This document shows positions 56,123-64,000 of a stretch of DNA of 64,000 bases, in pieces. The DNA comes from Acinetobacter sp. SAAs474 (GTDB taxonomy: Bacteria > Pseudomonadota > Gammaproteobacteria > Pseudomonadales > Moraxellaceae). The notes beneath the pieces were generated by a model that was not told where the DNA came from, did not search any database, and was given only the letters and a program-made list of their open reading frames with translations. A program made the position numbers and the translations under genes. The stretch is from contig NZ_CP127915.1 in the NCBI RefSeq assembly GCF_032823475.1, positions 1,116,001 to 1,180,000 on the forward strand. The letters run 5' to 3'. Within the stretch, counting starts at the first letter, position 1, and each line of letters starts with the position of its first letter.

Positions 56123-56248
56123 TTGATTATATTGAATTCAATCTATTTTATTTCTTTAGCTATAAATATATTGATTTTTAAATCATATACTGAGCATTAA
56201 TCAACCGTGATTGATCCGTATGATTGCTTGAGCTTTCAGGATCAAGTT

Positions 56249-57046
56249 TTACTCTGGCATATTTAACCAATGTGGTCCTAAAGGCTGTTGCGGTAAGTTA
56301 AAGTGCGCTGGATAGTCTGCATGAATAAAATAAAGACCATCGGGCGGAGCGGTAATACCTGCAGCTTTGCGATTTTGTGCAGCAAAAATTTGATCAATAT
56401 GTTCAATATCATACATACCTTGGCCAATTTCAAGTAAACATCCCATGATGTTACGCACCATATGGTGTAAAAAGCCATCAGCTTGAATATCCAGTACCAA
56501 ATAGCAGCCATGTTGAATCAAGCGGCAATGACGTACATGACGTACGGGTTGATTGGATTGGCATGCTGCTGCCCTAAAGCTTTCAAAATTATGCGTACCT
56601 TCAAATTTTTTGGCAGCTTCAATCATTTTAGCGACATTTAAAGGGTAGAAAGCATGGGTCACTTGCTTATGTAATAAGGCTGGACGCTGTGGATGATTGT
56701 AAACAACATAGCGGTAGCGGCGTGCTTGGGCTTTAAATCGTGCATGGAAGTCACGATCCATTTCTTGAATCCATTGAATTGCAATATCTTTGGGTAGTGT
56801 GCTATTGGCTCCCATCAACCAGCCTCGTATTGGACGAATCGCTTGTGTATCAAAATGTGCCACCATATTGGTGGCATGCACACCAGCATCTGTCCTGCCA
56901 GCACCATGTAAACTAATGGGCTCATTGGCGATTTTAGAGAGTACGTTTTCAATGGTTTGTTGTATGCTCGGGACACCAGCTTGTTGCGTTTGCCAACCTT
57001 TATATCGAATGCCACAAAACTCAATACCAATTGCAAAACGTTGCAT
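56249..57046 (-). CDS. truA: tRNA pseudouridine(38-40) synthase TruA
   Basis: A 265-residue enzyme modifying the anticodon stem of many tRNAs. The catalytic Asp is D53 in GRTDAGVHAT, followed by RRYRYVVYN, FHARFKAQ and GFLHHMVRNIMG. The start at 57046 has GAGG 5 nt upstream, while the GTG two codons earlier would overlap it. Only 12 bp downstream of the asparaginase gene; the asd-fimV-truA neighbourhood is conserved in gammaproteobacteria. Confidence 0.95.
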   Translation of the reverse strand: MQRFAIGIEFCGIRYKGWQTQQAGVPSIQQTIENVLSKIANEPISLHGAGRTDAGVHATNMVAHFDTQAIRPIRGWLMGANSTLPKDIAIQWIQEMDRDFHARFKAQARRYRYVVYNHPQRPALLHKQVTHAFYPLNVAKMIEAAKKFEGTHNFESFRAAACQSNQPVRHVRHCRLIQHGCYLVLDIQADGFLHHMVRNIMGCLLEIGQGMYDIEHIDQIFAAQNRKAAGITAPPDGLYFIHADYPAHFNLPQQPLGPHWLNMPE

Positions 57047-57058
57047 ACTCACCTCAAA

Positions 57059-58024
57059 TTAGACGTTATCATGCCAATGCTGATCCCATTGGTCTACGGT
57101 ATCGTATTTTAAATACATTTTTAATGTTTTTGCATAAAGATCTGCATGACTATAACTATTATCGACTAAAAAATTGGCGTGTTGAATCCAGTTGCTTATC
57201 GCATAGCGTTGATCTAAATCGCCAAAAGGAACTTGGCTGCTAATAATAACAGCACAATTTTGATCACGAATTTTTTGTAAAATTTGTAGTAATTCAGGAT
57301 TAACTGCAATATTACCTGTACCAAATCCTTGCAGAATAAGTACTGTCGGTGGTTGAGCTATAATAGCGGTTAAAAATGCAATATGACATGCAATCTGGAT
57401 CGGTTGTAACATCAAACTGACGCAGTTAAATGTTTTTGCCTTATGGATATGCTCAGCATGGATTAACATTGCTTGTGCGTGCTGCTGAAGTATCGTATCG
57501 ACTTCTATGCCAGTAAATGCATCTAATTGAGTCGTATGCTGTTTTAATGCCGTCTGTGCATGAATTAAACGTTGATGGAATGCTAAGTAAACACCCTTGG
57601 GCTGAGTGATTACTGCCGTTAAGGCAAAATTTAGATTGGCGTAGGCATCGCTTTGGTCACGAATTTTTGTGCCTGTAATATTGAGTAAAGGATATTGGCT
57701 ACCAGTACAGACCACATGTGCTGAGCGACCTAGTAGCTGTGCTAATACAGCACTGGCATAGCTGAGTGTATCTGTGCCATGAATAATGACGAAGTGTTTA
57801 AATGTTGCTTGTAAAGATTGAATAAATTCAACGAGTTTAAGCCAATCTTCTGCAGTGCAGGCGCTACTGTCTTTTATTACAGGGGCAACAAAGCATGTGA
57901 TAGCATGATCTTGAGCAAAAATTTGTTGCAACTGTGGAATAAATTGTGTTGCTGGCATTGGACTTAAAGGTTCACCAATACAGCCTAAAGTTCCACCCAT
58001 ATAAATTAAGGCAATTTTATTCAT
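57059..58024 (-). CDS. Type I (cytoplasmic) L-asparaginase
   Basis: A 321-residue asparaginase converting asparagine to aspartate and ammonia. The catalytic threonine is T12 in YMGGTLGCIG, and the second site is VIIHGTDTLSYASAVL near residue 85. It has no signal peptide, so it is cytoplasmic (AnsA-like, low-affinity class by family). It sits between the fimV-like genes and truA, an insertion in the usual fimV-truA order. Confidence 0.88.
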   Translation of the reverse strand: MNKIALIYMGGTLGCIGEPLSPMPATQFIPQLQQIFAQDHAITCFVAPVIKDSSACTAEDWLKLVEFIQSLQATFKHFVIIHGTDTLSYASAVLAQLLGRSAHVVCTGSQYPLLNITGTKIRDQSDAYANLNFALTAVITQPKGVYLAFHQRLIHAQTALKQHTTQLDAFTGIEVDTILQQHAQAMLIHAEHIHKAKTFNCVSLMLQPIQIACHIAFLTAIIAQPPTVLILQGFGTGNIAVNPELLQILQKIRDQNCAVIISSQVPFGDLDQRYAISNWIQHANFLVDNSYSHADLYAKTLKMYLKYDTVDQWDQHWHDNV

Positions 58025-58187
58025 ATCACAATATATTCATATAAAAGATTATTTTAGCATAGCGTAAAATAACAGCCGATTCGATAAACAGGTATCTATC
58101 GAATCATAAAAGCTGATATTGAGATATCGATCTCGGCCGCTTTTAAAACTATTAATTTTATTGTTGTTTAAGTTATAAAGCGGCATA

Positions 58188-58769
58188 TTAAGGCCCGATT
58201 TTTTTATGCTCTAGCTGTCGTTGTAATTGGGCAAGTCGATGATTTAATATCTGCATTTTATAAGCTTTTTGATGTAATTTTTTATCTAGTTGTATGACCT
58301 CATTTTGTATTTGAAGCGCTTTGATACGTGACTGGATGATTTTGTCAGAAAAATTTTGACGTTTTTGTGGACTTGCATGGTCCAGAGTATTTTCTGATGT
58401 ATGATCTTGATCACTTATAATATGCATTTCAGCCTGAGTTAGGCGATATTTACTCGGACCTGTTGGCTGATGATGAGTCCGATGCTTTTGAGAGGATTGA
58501 GGTTTTAGATGATGATTTGGACGATGATAGAAAATTTGTAGTCGCGCATGATTTTTTAATTTAGAACGATCACCCTGTATAAATGCATGAGGATTATGCT
58601 GTTCAATTTCTAACATCACCTGATGAATTGGGCGATGTTCTATCGCGGCAATATGGGCTGAAATTTGCCATAAGGATTCATTTTTTTTAACTCGATACTG
58701 CCTAACACTGGTTTTTGGGGATGATTTTACGTTTATTGATCGCATTAAACGTGCTTTAGGTGAGGTCAT
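58188..58769 (-). CDS. FimV-like C-terminal part: LysM domain protein
   Basis: A 193-residue protein whose residues 23-75 are a FimV-type LysM domain (YRVKKNESLWQISAHIA ... QVMLEIEQHNPHAFIQGDRSKLKNHARLQI). A His/Lys/Gln-rich linker and a C-terminal coiled coil (IQLDKKLHQKAYKMQILNHRLAQLQRQLEH) follow. It has no signal peptide of its own. The ATG overlaps the stop of the upstream FimV N-domain gene by 4 nt, and the upstream frame is open across the junction, so it reads as the second half of one gene. The transmembrane and TPR parts of full FimV are absent. Confidence 0.7.
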   Translation of the reverse strand: MTSPKARLMRSINVKSSPKTSVRQYRVKKNESLWQISAHIAAIEHRPIHQVMLEIEQHNPHAFIQGDRSKLKNHARLQIFYHRPNHHLKPQSSQKHRTHHQPTGPSKYRLTQAEMHIISDQDHTSENTLDHASPQKRQNFSDKIIQSRIKALQIQNEVIQLDKKLHQKAYKMQILNHRLAQLQRQLEHKKIGP

Positions 58770-59410
58770 GGCAACAAGATCCTGAGGGGGGTAACGACAC
58801 TGGGCGAATTTGCTCGTTTATCATCATTACGATTCAGTGGTGTTGGCTGATTTAAGACGGGTGGATATTGTGATGAAAATGCTAATTTTTGTTCAGCGAT
58901 GTTTGATGGTTGTTGATCTATGTTGTTGGCAGGGTTGTCATGGGGGATAGGCTTTGGTAAATCAACGCTAAAGAATTTTTCATCGGCCTGTTGTGGTGTT
59001 AGAAAATTTGCATCATGATCTATCGCTGGCTTTTTTTGTATTAAATTTTGTTGGATATGTTGCAGTTTAATATCGTTTCCTGCTTTGATCTTAATGACTA
59101 GATTGAGTTCAGGGCGCGTTATGGGTTGTGTCGATGTGAGTGTAATCACACCACCACCACTTGAATGATTTTGCCGAATATAAATATTGAGGTGTGGAGG
59201 AGGGTGATGTTCAATCGCAAATTCTTTTAAATCATCTTCTGTTGCAATACTGGCTTCAATGAGATGATGTGAATCTGTGTGGACCATCATTTCTGCATAT
59301 AATACTTCACCTAAAGAAGATTGTATCTGTAATGGATCAATTTGAATCGCATGGATATTTTGAGTTAAAAATATTGTAAAAATAGTTATATATAATTGTT
59401 TATTATTCAT
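58766..59410 (-). CDS. FimV-like N-terminal periplasmic domain protein
   Basis: A 214-residue protein. A signal peptide (about 1-21, ending NIHA) is followed by the FimV N-terminal domain (IQSSLGEVLYAEMMV, IEASIATEDDLKEFAI, LTSTQPITRPELNLVIKIKAGNDIKLQHI). The remainder is a Pro/Asn/Gln-rich linker that ends abruptly after a run of six C in the coding strand (58784-58790 region). FimV/HubP proteins organise cell poles and type IV pili. Its position next to asd is the normal fimV location. Adding one base in the C6 tract would fuse it to the LysM gene. Confidence 0.7.
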   Translation of the reverse strand: MNNKQLYITIFTIFLTQNIHAIQIDPLQIQSSLGEVLYAEMMVHTDSHHLIEASIATEDDLKEFAIEHHPPPHLNIYIRQNHSSGGGVITLTSTQPITRPELNLVIKIKAGNDIKLQHIQQNLIQKKPAIDHDANFLTPQQADEKFFSVDLPKPIPHDNPANNIDQQPSNIAEQKLAFSSQYPPVLNQPTPLNRNDDKRANSPSVVTPLRILLP

Positions 59411-59650
59411 AATTATAAAAAGTGGTTACTGACTTTAAGCCTAAAAATTTAGACACTGGATCACTATATTTTTATTTTAATATGCTGGGTGATATAAAAT
59501 TTGTCACTTTAATCTAGCATAAGATTGATAGCGATACTACCGTATGATGTTGTTTAAGTGATCTATAGCATCAATGTTTTATGACCAGATCTAGATCATT
59601 GTGATGCTCATTTGAAATCAGGATGGCTCCTCGAATGCAACATTGCATAA

Positions 59651-59676
59651 AAAAACCGACCATCAGGTCGGTTTTT
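59651..59676. terminator. Terminator after asd
   Basis: An 11-bp stem AAAAACCGACC / GGTCGGTTTTT with a 4-nt loop, 17 bp after the asd stop. A/T tracts on both sides let it act in both directions; only asd reads into it. Confidence 0.9.
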
Positions 59677-59692
59677 ATCAGCTAAAGCAGTT

Positions 59693-60811
59693 TTAGCTAT
59701 TTTTATAATCAATCAAAATACGCAACATACGACGAAGAGGTTCTGCAGCACCCCAAAGTAGTTGATCACCTACGGTAAAAGCGCCAAGATATTCTTTACC
59801 CATATTCAGTTTACGTAAACGACCAACTGGAACGGATAAGGTACCTGTAACGGCAACAGGTGTCAGCTCAGTCATAGACGCTTCACGTGTATTTGGAATG
59901 ACTTTTGCCCAAGGATTGGCTTGACTTAACATATCTTCAATTTCATCAAGCGCTACATCTTTTTTCAATTTTAAGGTGAGTGCTTGAGAGTGACAGCGCA
60001 TTGCACCAATACGGACACAGTGGCCATCAATAGGAACAATTTGTTGATTGCCTAAAATTTTATTGGTTTCAACTTGGCCTTTCCATTCTTCTTTCGATTG
60101 ACCGCTTTCTAGTTGCTTATCAATATAAGGGATTAATGAGCCTGCTAAAGGTACACCGAAGTTAGCGCAAGGGAAGCCCTCACCACGTTGTAATTCTGCG
60201 ATTTTTGAATCAATAGCTAAGATTGGAGAGCGTGGATCTGCCAATAAATCTTGAGTATTCTGATATAAATAACCCATACCATTAATCAATTCACGCATAT
60301 TCTGTGCGCCAGCACCAGAGGCTGCTTGATAGGTCATCGATGTTGCCCATTCCACTAAATTATTTTGGAATAAACCACCTAGTCCCATTAGCATCAGTGA
60401 TACAGTGCAGTTACCACCGACAAAGGTTTTAGTACCTTTGACTAAACCATCTTGAATCACATGCATATTGACAGGATCGAGGACAATAATCGCCTCATCA
60501 TCCATACGTAAAGTCGATGCAGCATCAATCCAATATCCATCCCAGTGCTCAGCTTTGAGTTGAGGAAAGATTTCAGAGGTATAGTCGCCACCTTGGCAGG
60601 TAATAATGACATCCATTTGCTTTAGACGGGTAATGTCTTTGGCATCTATAAGTGCTGGGGCAGTTTTACCGCCAAATGCAGGAGCTTCACCTCCTGCATT
60701 ACTGGTAGAGAAATAAAATGGCTCAAAATGAGTAAAATCATTCTCTTCAACCATTCGTTGCATAAGGACGGAACCAACCATCCCGCGCCAACCGACCAGA
60801 CCTACTTTCAT
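59693..60811 (-). CDS. asd: Aspartate-semialdehyde dehydrogenase
   Basis: A 372-residue enzyme reducing aspartyl phosphate to the semialdehyde, the branch point for lysine/diaminopimelate, threonine and methionine. NADP-binding [18 protein letters not shown], catalytic Cys in [12 protein letters not shown] (near residue 134), QAASGAGA and the active-site His region [16 protein letters not shown] are all present. The start [13 protein letters not shown] was chosen on family grounds with GAGG 11-12 nt upstream; the frame extends 17 codons further. Confidence 0.96.
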   Translation of the reverse strand: MKVGLVGWRGMVGSVLMQRMVEENDFTHFEPFYFSTSNAGGEAPAFGGKTAPALIDAKDITRLKQMDVIITCQGGDYTSEIFPQLKAEHWDGYWIDAASTLRMDDEAIIVLDPVNMHVIQDGLVKGTKTFVGGNCTVSLMLMGLGGLFQNNLVEWATSMTYQAASGAGAQNMRELINGMGYLYQNTQDLLADPRSPILAIDSKIAELQRGEGFPCANFGVPLAGSLIPYIDKQLESGQSKEEWKGQVETNKILGNQQIVPIDGHCVRIGAMRCHSQALTLKLKKDVALDEIEDMLSQANPWAKVIPNTREASMTELTPVAVTGTLSVPVGRLRKLNMGKEYLGAFTVGDQLLWGAAEPLRRMLRILIDYKNS

Positions 60812-61244
60812 GTCATTTTGCCTCGGTGCGTAAAAAATTAAAAGGGGATTTGAGTGTATCAAAAGAGTAATTTACTGCAAGCGTTACACGATAAAAACAT
60901 CAATAATATTATGTAATATATCTTGTTTATCTGTTGTTAAAAACTAATATAAATTTATGAATCAATGAAAAATTAAGAATATAAGCAAAAAAATCATTTT
61001 CGATTAGGTCATAAAATGATGGCAAGCATTGATTGATCTACTAAAATTACACATATTGTGTGAAATACCTATCATGATTATAGGCAAATGCTTACAAAGA
61101 CTATCGGTTTATATCTCTATGTTGCGAATATTGAAGCTTGTAATATAGCTTTATCAGCAGTTGAATTGGTATGGATCACCACAGTTAGGCTGATAGCAAT
61201 AGAGAAATGGAACTCCATAATAATAACATATACACAACCTTACT
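60812..61244. other. Intergenic stretch upstream of asd, no gene seen
   Basis: About 430 bp of AT-rich sequence. It must hold the asd promoter. I found no coding frame with family features and no tRNA; a 7-bp TATCAGC/GCTGATA pair around 61155-61198 is too weak to call. Confidence 0.45.
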
Positions 61245-61277
61245 AAGCCCAAATTTGCAGGATGCAAATTTGGGCTT
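61245..61277. repeat. Perfect 15-bp inverted repeat downstream of clcA
   Basis: AAGCCCAAATTTGCA (61245-61259) and its exact complement (61263-61277) flank a 3-nt loop. On the plus strand a six-T run starts 4 nt after the stem; on the minus strand, the direction of clcA, no T run follows. It may still be the 3' end of the clcA transcript. Confidence 0.6.
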
Positions 61278-61328
61278 AACTATTTTTTGCTTAAGATAGC
61301 TACATCATCCTGATGAAGTTTTAGTCAA

Positions 61329-62699
61329 TCATTCTTCGCGCTTAATGCCTAATTTATCTAAAGTATTGTTTAAGATTTCACTATAGAGTGACGTTGCACC
61401 CAGTGTTTGCGCCATAAACGTTGCTGCAACACAGGTTAAAATCAAAGGAAGAATCAACATGTAACTTCCCGTCATTTCAATCACAATGATGATTCCAGTG
61501 AGAGGGGCACGGATACTGGCTGCAAATAATCCAGCCATTCCCAGTACAGCGCAGGTACTGAGTTGAATATTATATTCAGGAAATATGGATTGTCCCATCA
61601 AGCCAAATAACACACCTAGAATTGCACCCAATGTAATCGTGGGTGAAAAAATACCTCCTGGTGCACCAGAACCAAAGCATAAAACTGTTGCAATAAATCG
61701 TAATAAGAAAATTAACAGTAACGGATAAAACGCATATAACCCATCAATGACATGTGGAATCATATCGAATCCACCCCCAGTAATATCGGGTAAAAATAAG
61801 GTCAATATGCCAAATGAACCAGCGAGGATTGCACCTGTCATGGGAAATAGATATTGTTTTTTTTGATAGAAAAGGTCCAAGCCATTACGTATGGTTAAAA
61901 TAATAAAGTTAGAAAATGAGCCAATAATTCCCAATAATAAGCCTAAAAAGATATAAATCCAGATACTATGAAGCGGTGCTGAACTCGGGGTGGATATATT
62001 TAACACAGCGCCTGAACCCATAATCAGTTGATAGACAATACAAGCAGAAACACAGCCAATAAAAACAGCCTTAATCGAGGCTTTGGTATAGGTAAATTCA
62101 CCTCTCATTTCTTCTATTACAAATAAAATACCACCTAATGGTGCATTAAATGCTGTGGTAATTCCAGCACCAGCACCTGTCGCAATAAGGGTATGTTGTG
62201 ATTCTTTGCTTTTGACTCGAGAAATATCCGAGACCATTTTCCCTAAATTAGATCCCATTTGTACCGTTGGGCCTTCGCGCCCTAACACCATGCCACTCCC
62301 TAAAGCAGCAAGTCCACCAAAAAATTTAACAGGTAAAACTCTCCACCATCGTACAGGCCTTAAATCGAGTAAGGCACCTTCAACTTCGGGAATTCCAGAA
62401 CCTGCAGATTCAGGTGCATATCTTTTGACAAGATAATACGACACTGCCCCCATGGCGGCAGTAATGATAAATGTGAGGAAGACTTTCCAATACATATTGT
62501 GAAATATACTGTCGCTATCGTTACCAATATTCATTCGCCATGAAATAATGGCATTGATACCAAGTTGGAACAAAGAACCAAGTAAACCTGTAAATGCACC
62601 CACGATACAGGCTAAAAAAAGAATAATAAAAGGAGAGCGTTTTTGCCATCGATTAATTTTTTTTGCAATAGTCAGCGCTATAGTGTTGCTTTTCTGCAT
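61329..62699 (-). CDS. clcA: ClC-family H+/Cl- exchange transporter ClcA
   Basis: A 456-residue ClC antiporter. The selectivity motifs GSGIPEVEGAL, GREGPTVQMGSNLG (external gating Glu of exchangers) and GSGAPGGIFSPTITLGAILG are present. The internal proton glutamate lies in FVIEEMRGEF, which marks it as an exchanger rather than a channel. There are no CBS domains. The start MQKSNTIALTIAKKINRW was chosen with GAGGGA upstream; an ATG ten codons earlier lacks one. Family role: extreme acid resistance. Confidence 0.92.
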   Translation of the reverse strand: MQKSNTIALTIAKKINRWQKRSPFIILFLACIVGAFTGLLGSLFQLGINAIISWRMNIGNDSDSIFHNMYWKVFLTFIITAAMGAVSYYLVKRYAPESAGSGIPEVEGALLDLRPVRWWRVLPVKFFGGLAALGSGMVLGREGPTVQMGSNLGKMVSDISRVKSKESQHTLIATGAGAGITTAFNAPLGGILFVIEEMRGEFTYTKASIKAVFIGCVSACIVYQLIMGSGAVLNISTPSSAPLHSIWIYIFLGLLLGIIGSFSNFIILTIRNGLDLFYQKKQYLFPMTGAILAGSFGILTLFLPDITGGGFDMIPHVIDGLYAFYPLLLIFLLRFIATVLCFGSGAPGGIFSPTITLGAILGVLFGLMGQSIFPEYNIQLSTCAVLGMAGLFAASIRAPLTGIIIVIEMTGSYMLILPLILTCVAATFMAQTLGATSLYSEILNNTLDKLGIKREE

Positions 62700-63045
62700 G
62701 ATAGTTATTCCCTCATTTTCTTCTATCATTTAATCTTTGGCGTATATTGATTAGATGCAATGTGCTGTAAATATTATAAAAATTATATACTTTTGTGCAG
62801 CATTTGATTTTACTCAAAGAGATCAAGAATAGATATATTTTTATAATATAGCGAATATCATGAAGAATAAATATAAGAAATGGGTCATATTTGGAAACGC
62901 GTATTTTGCCAAAAACTGGCCTGTAAACATGATTAAAAATGTCTGCCAGTCATTGGATTTAATACGGATGATTCTAAATCAATGTAGATAGTTTGTTAGA
63001 TATCGTCTAAGGAGAGTCTATACTCTCCTCATTTTAATACTGATT
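62700..63045. other. Intergenic region between clcA and the acyltransferase gene
   Basis: It holds the clcA promoter and, at 63011-63028, a 7-bp GGAGAGT/ACTCTCC hairpin with a 4-nt loop close to the acyltransferase stop (no minus-strand T run). A 43-codon plus-strand frame (62860-62991) has no ribosome binding site and no recognisable features. Confidence 0.45.
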
Positions 63046-63981
63046 TTAGTAAATGTTTTGATATCCTTCGGGGCGTGTTTTAAAGCGACGGTGGAACCAC
63101 ATATATTGTGTTGGTGCAATCCGTAATTGTCGTTCAATAATAAGGTTGGTTCGTGTAGCATCATCAAGTTCATCTGCACTTGGAAAATTCTCTACAGGTG
63201 GCTCAATCAAAACTTTATAACGAGGATGATGCAAATCACCGGTACGATAAAAATAAAGTGGAATTGCAGCCGCATGTGTCATTTTTAATAAGCGTCGATG
63301 TGCAGTTAATGTGGCAGCCGGTACAGCAAAAAAAGGGGCCATAATCCCTTGCTTTAAACCAAAATCTTGGTCAGGACTATACCAAATGGCACGGCCATTT
63401 TTTAACTGACGAATGAGGCCACGCATATCATCATGATCAATTTGATGGCTATAAATCGTAGCACGACAACGATAAATAAGCATATCGAGTAGGGGATTAT
63501 TCTGTGGTCTATAGACCACATCTGGATCAAAATATTGTGCACAGACATAGCCACCGGCATCAAGTAGCGTTGAGTGTGTGCCTAAGAGTAATACACCTTT
63601 CCCTGCTGCTTGGGCACGCTGAATATGTTCAAGTCCTTCAATTTCAGTACGACCTTTAAACCAGTCAGGACAATACCATGCATTTAAGGTCTCAAATACG
63701 CCCAACATTTGGTCAATAAAAACTTGTTTGGCATTGGCTTCAACTTGTGCTGCCGACCATTCAGGAAAGCAGACCTCTAAATTACGTCGTGTAGTGTTGC
63801 GACGTGACTTTAAATATTTAAAAGATAGCAGTCCTAAAATTTTTGCTAAACGGTATTGAATCCACCAAGGTAAAATGGCCAAAATCATTAAGAAGATAAT
63901 ACTGATCCATATGCCCCAATATTGTGGTAATAGAAAAGACCAGCGAAATTCACCGGGTTTATACTCTGGTTTTTTACTCAT
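63046..63981 (-). CDS. Lipid A biosynthesis acyltransferase (LpxL/LpxM family)
   Basis: A 311-residue inner-membrane late acyltransferase that adds a secondary acyl chain to lipid A or its precursor. It has an N-terminal membrane helix (about 20-42), the catalytic HX4D motif H136-S-T-L-L-D141, and the family segments NLEVCFPEWS, YRPQNNPLLDMLIYRCR and WYSPDQDFGLKQGIMAPFFAVPAAT. LpxL and LpxM cannot be separated with confidence by eye. The gene start lies 19 bp inside the window edge; upstream context is unseen. Confidence 0.9.
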   Translation of the reverse strand: MSKKPEYKPGEFRWSFLLPQYWGIWISIIFLMILAILPWWIQYRLAKILGLLSFKYLKSRRNTTRRNLEVCFPEWSAAQVEANAKQVFIDQMLGVFETLNAWYCPDWFKGRTEIEGLEHIQRAQAAGKGVLLLGTHSTLLDAGGYVCAQYFDPDVVYRPQNNPLLDMLIYRCRATIYSHQIDHDDMRGLIRQLKNGRAIWYSPDQDFGLKQGIMAPFFAVPAATLTAHRRLLKMTHAAAIPLYFYRTGDLHHPRYKVLIEPPVENFPSADELDDATRTNLIIERQLRIAPTQYMWFHRRFKTRPEGYQNIY

Positions 63982-64000
63982 AAGCCGTATTTATTGATCG

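Noticed and set aside
62860..62991. 43-codon plus-strand frame between clcA and the acyltransferase gene
   Set aside because: No ribosome binding site, terminator or family features; frames of this length occur by chance in such AT-rich DNA.

Overview
The window is chromosomal DNA from a gammaproteobacterium, most likely an Acinetobacter species. The base composition is AT-rich, and the gene neighbourhoods (S10-spc-alpha ribosomal operon, dispersed type II secretion pair gspFG, leuCD-lipoprotein-leuB, asd-fimV-ansA-truA) and the protein sequences fit that genus. This assignment comes from family recognition, not from a database search. I see no prophage, insertion sequence or CRISPR array. 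The content is mainly core housekeeping.

Layout. 1-9.7 kb: 5' part of recG, an SDR-like gene, plsB, tesB, a dicarboxylate symporter, engB, then nsrR and an NsrR-controlled, C-terminally short flavohaemoglobin. 10-12.1 kb: metC and a class I amidotransferase. 12.2-26 kb: an uninterrupted run of 31 translation and secretion genes from rpsJ to rplQ, including secY, rpoA and two genes under 60 codons (rpmD, rpmJ). It begins with a structured leader of about 165 nt, has further strong intergenic hairpins, and ends at a strong terminator. 26-31.3 kb: sdhE/ygfX, small hypothetical genes, prlC and an MFS transporter. 31.3-35.6 kb: an empty stretch with a candidate small RNA, rnr, tRNA-Ser(GCT), three identical tRNA-Arg(ACG) genes and a 13-copy hexamer repeat.

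35.6-46.8 kb: a YdcH-like gene, the cbpA-cbpM co-chaperone pair, hslO, a CPA2/Kef-type antiporter, priA, gspF-gspG, a YcxB-like membrane protein, an FAH hydrolase, a decayed oxidoreductase remnant and msrA. 47-54.4 kb: a META lipoprotein, a DUF4105 membrane protein, thyA-folA, and leuCD-lipoprotein-leuB. 54.6-64 kb: infA, an AraC regulator, truA, an asparaginase, a fimV-like gene split in two at a C6 tract, asd, clcA and an LpxL-type acyltransferase.

The genes serve protein synthesis and export, nucleotide and leucine/aspartate-family metabolism, envelope lipid synthesis, and redox or nitrosative stress defence. The most unusual items are the globin that has lost its reductase module beside a near-perfect NsrR operator, the split FimV, the structured RNA candidate near 31.7 kb, and the hairpins inside the ribosomal operon.
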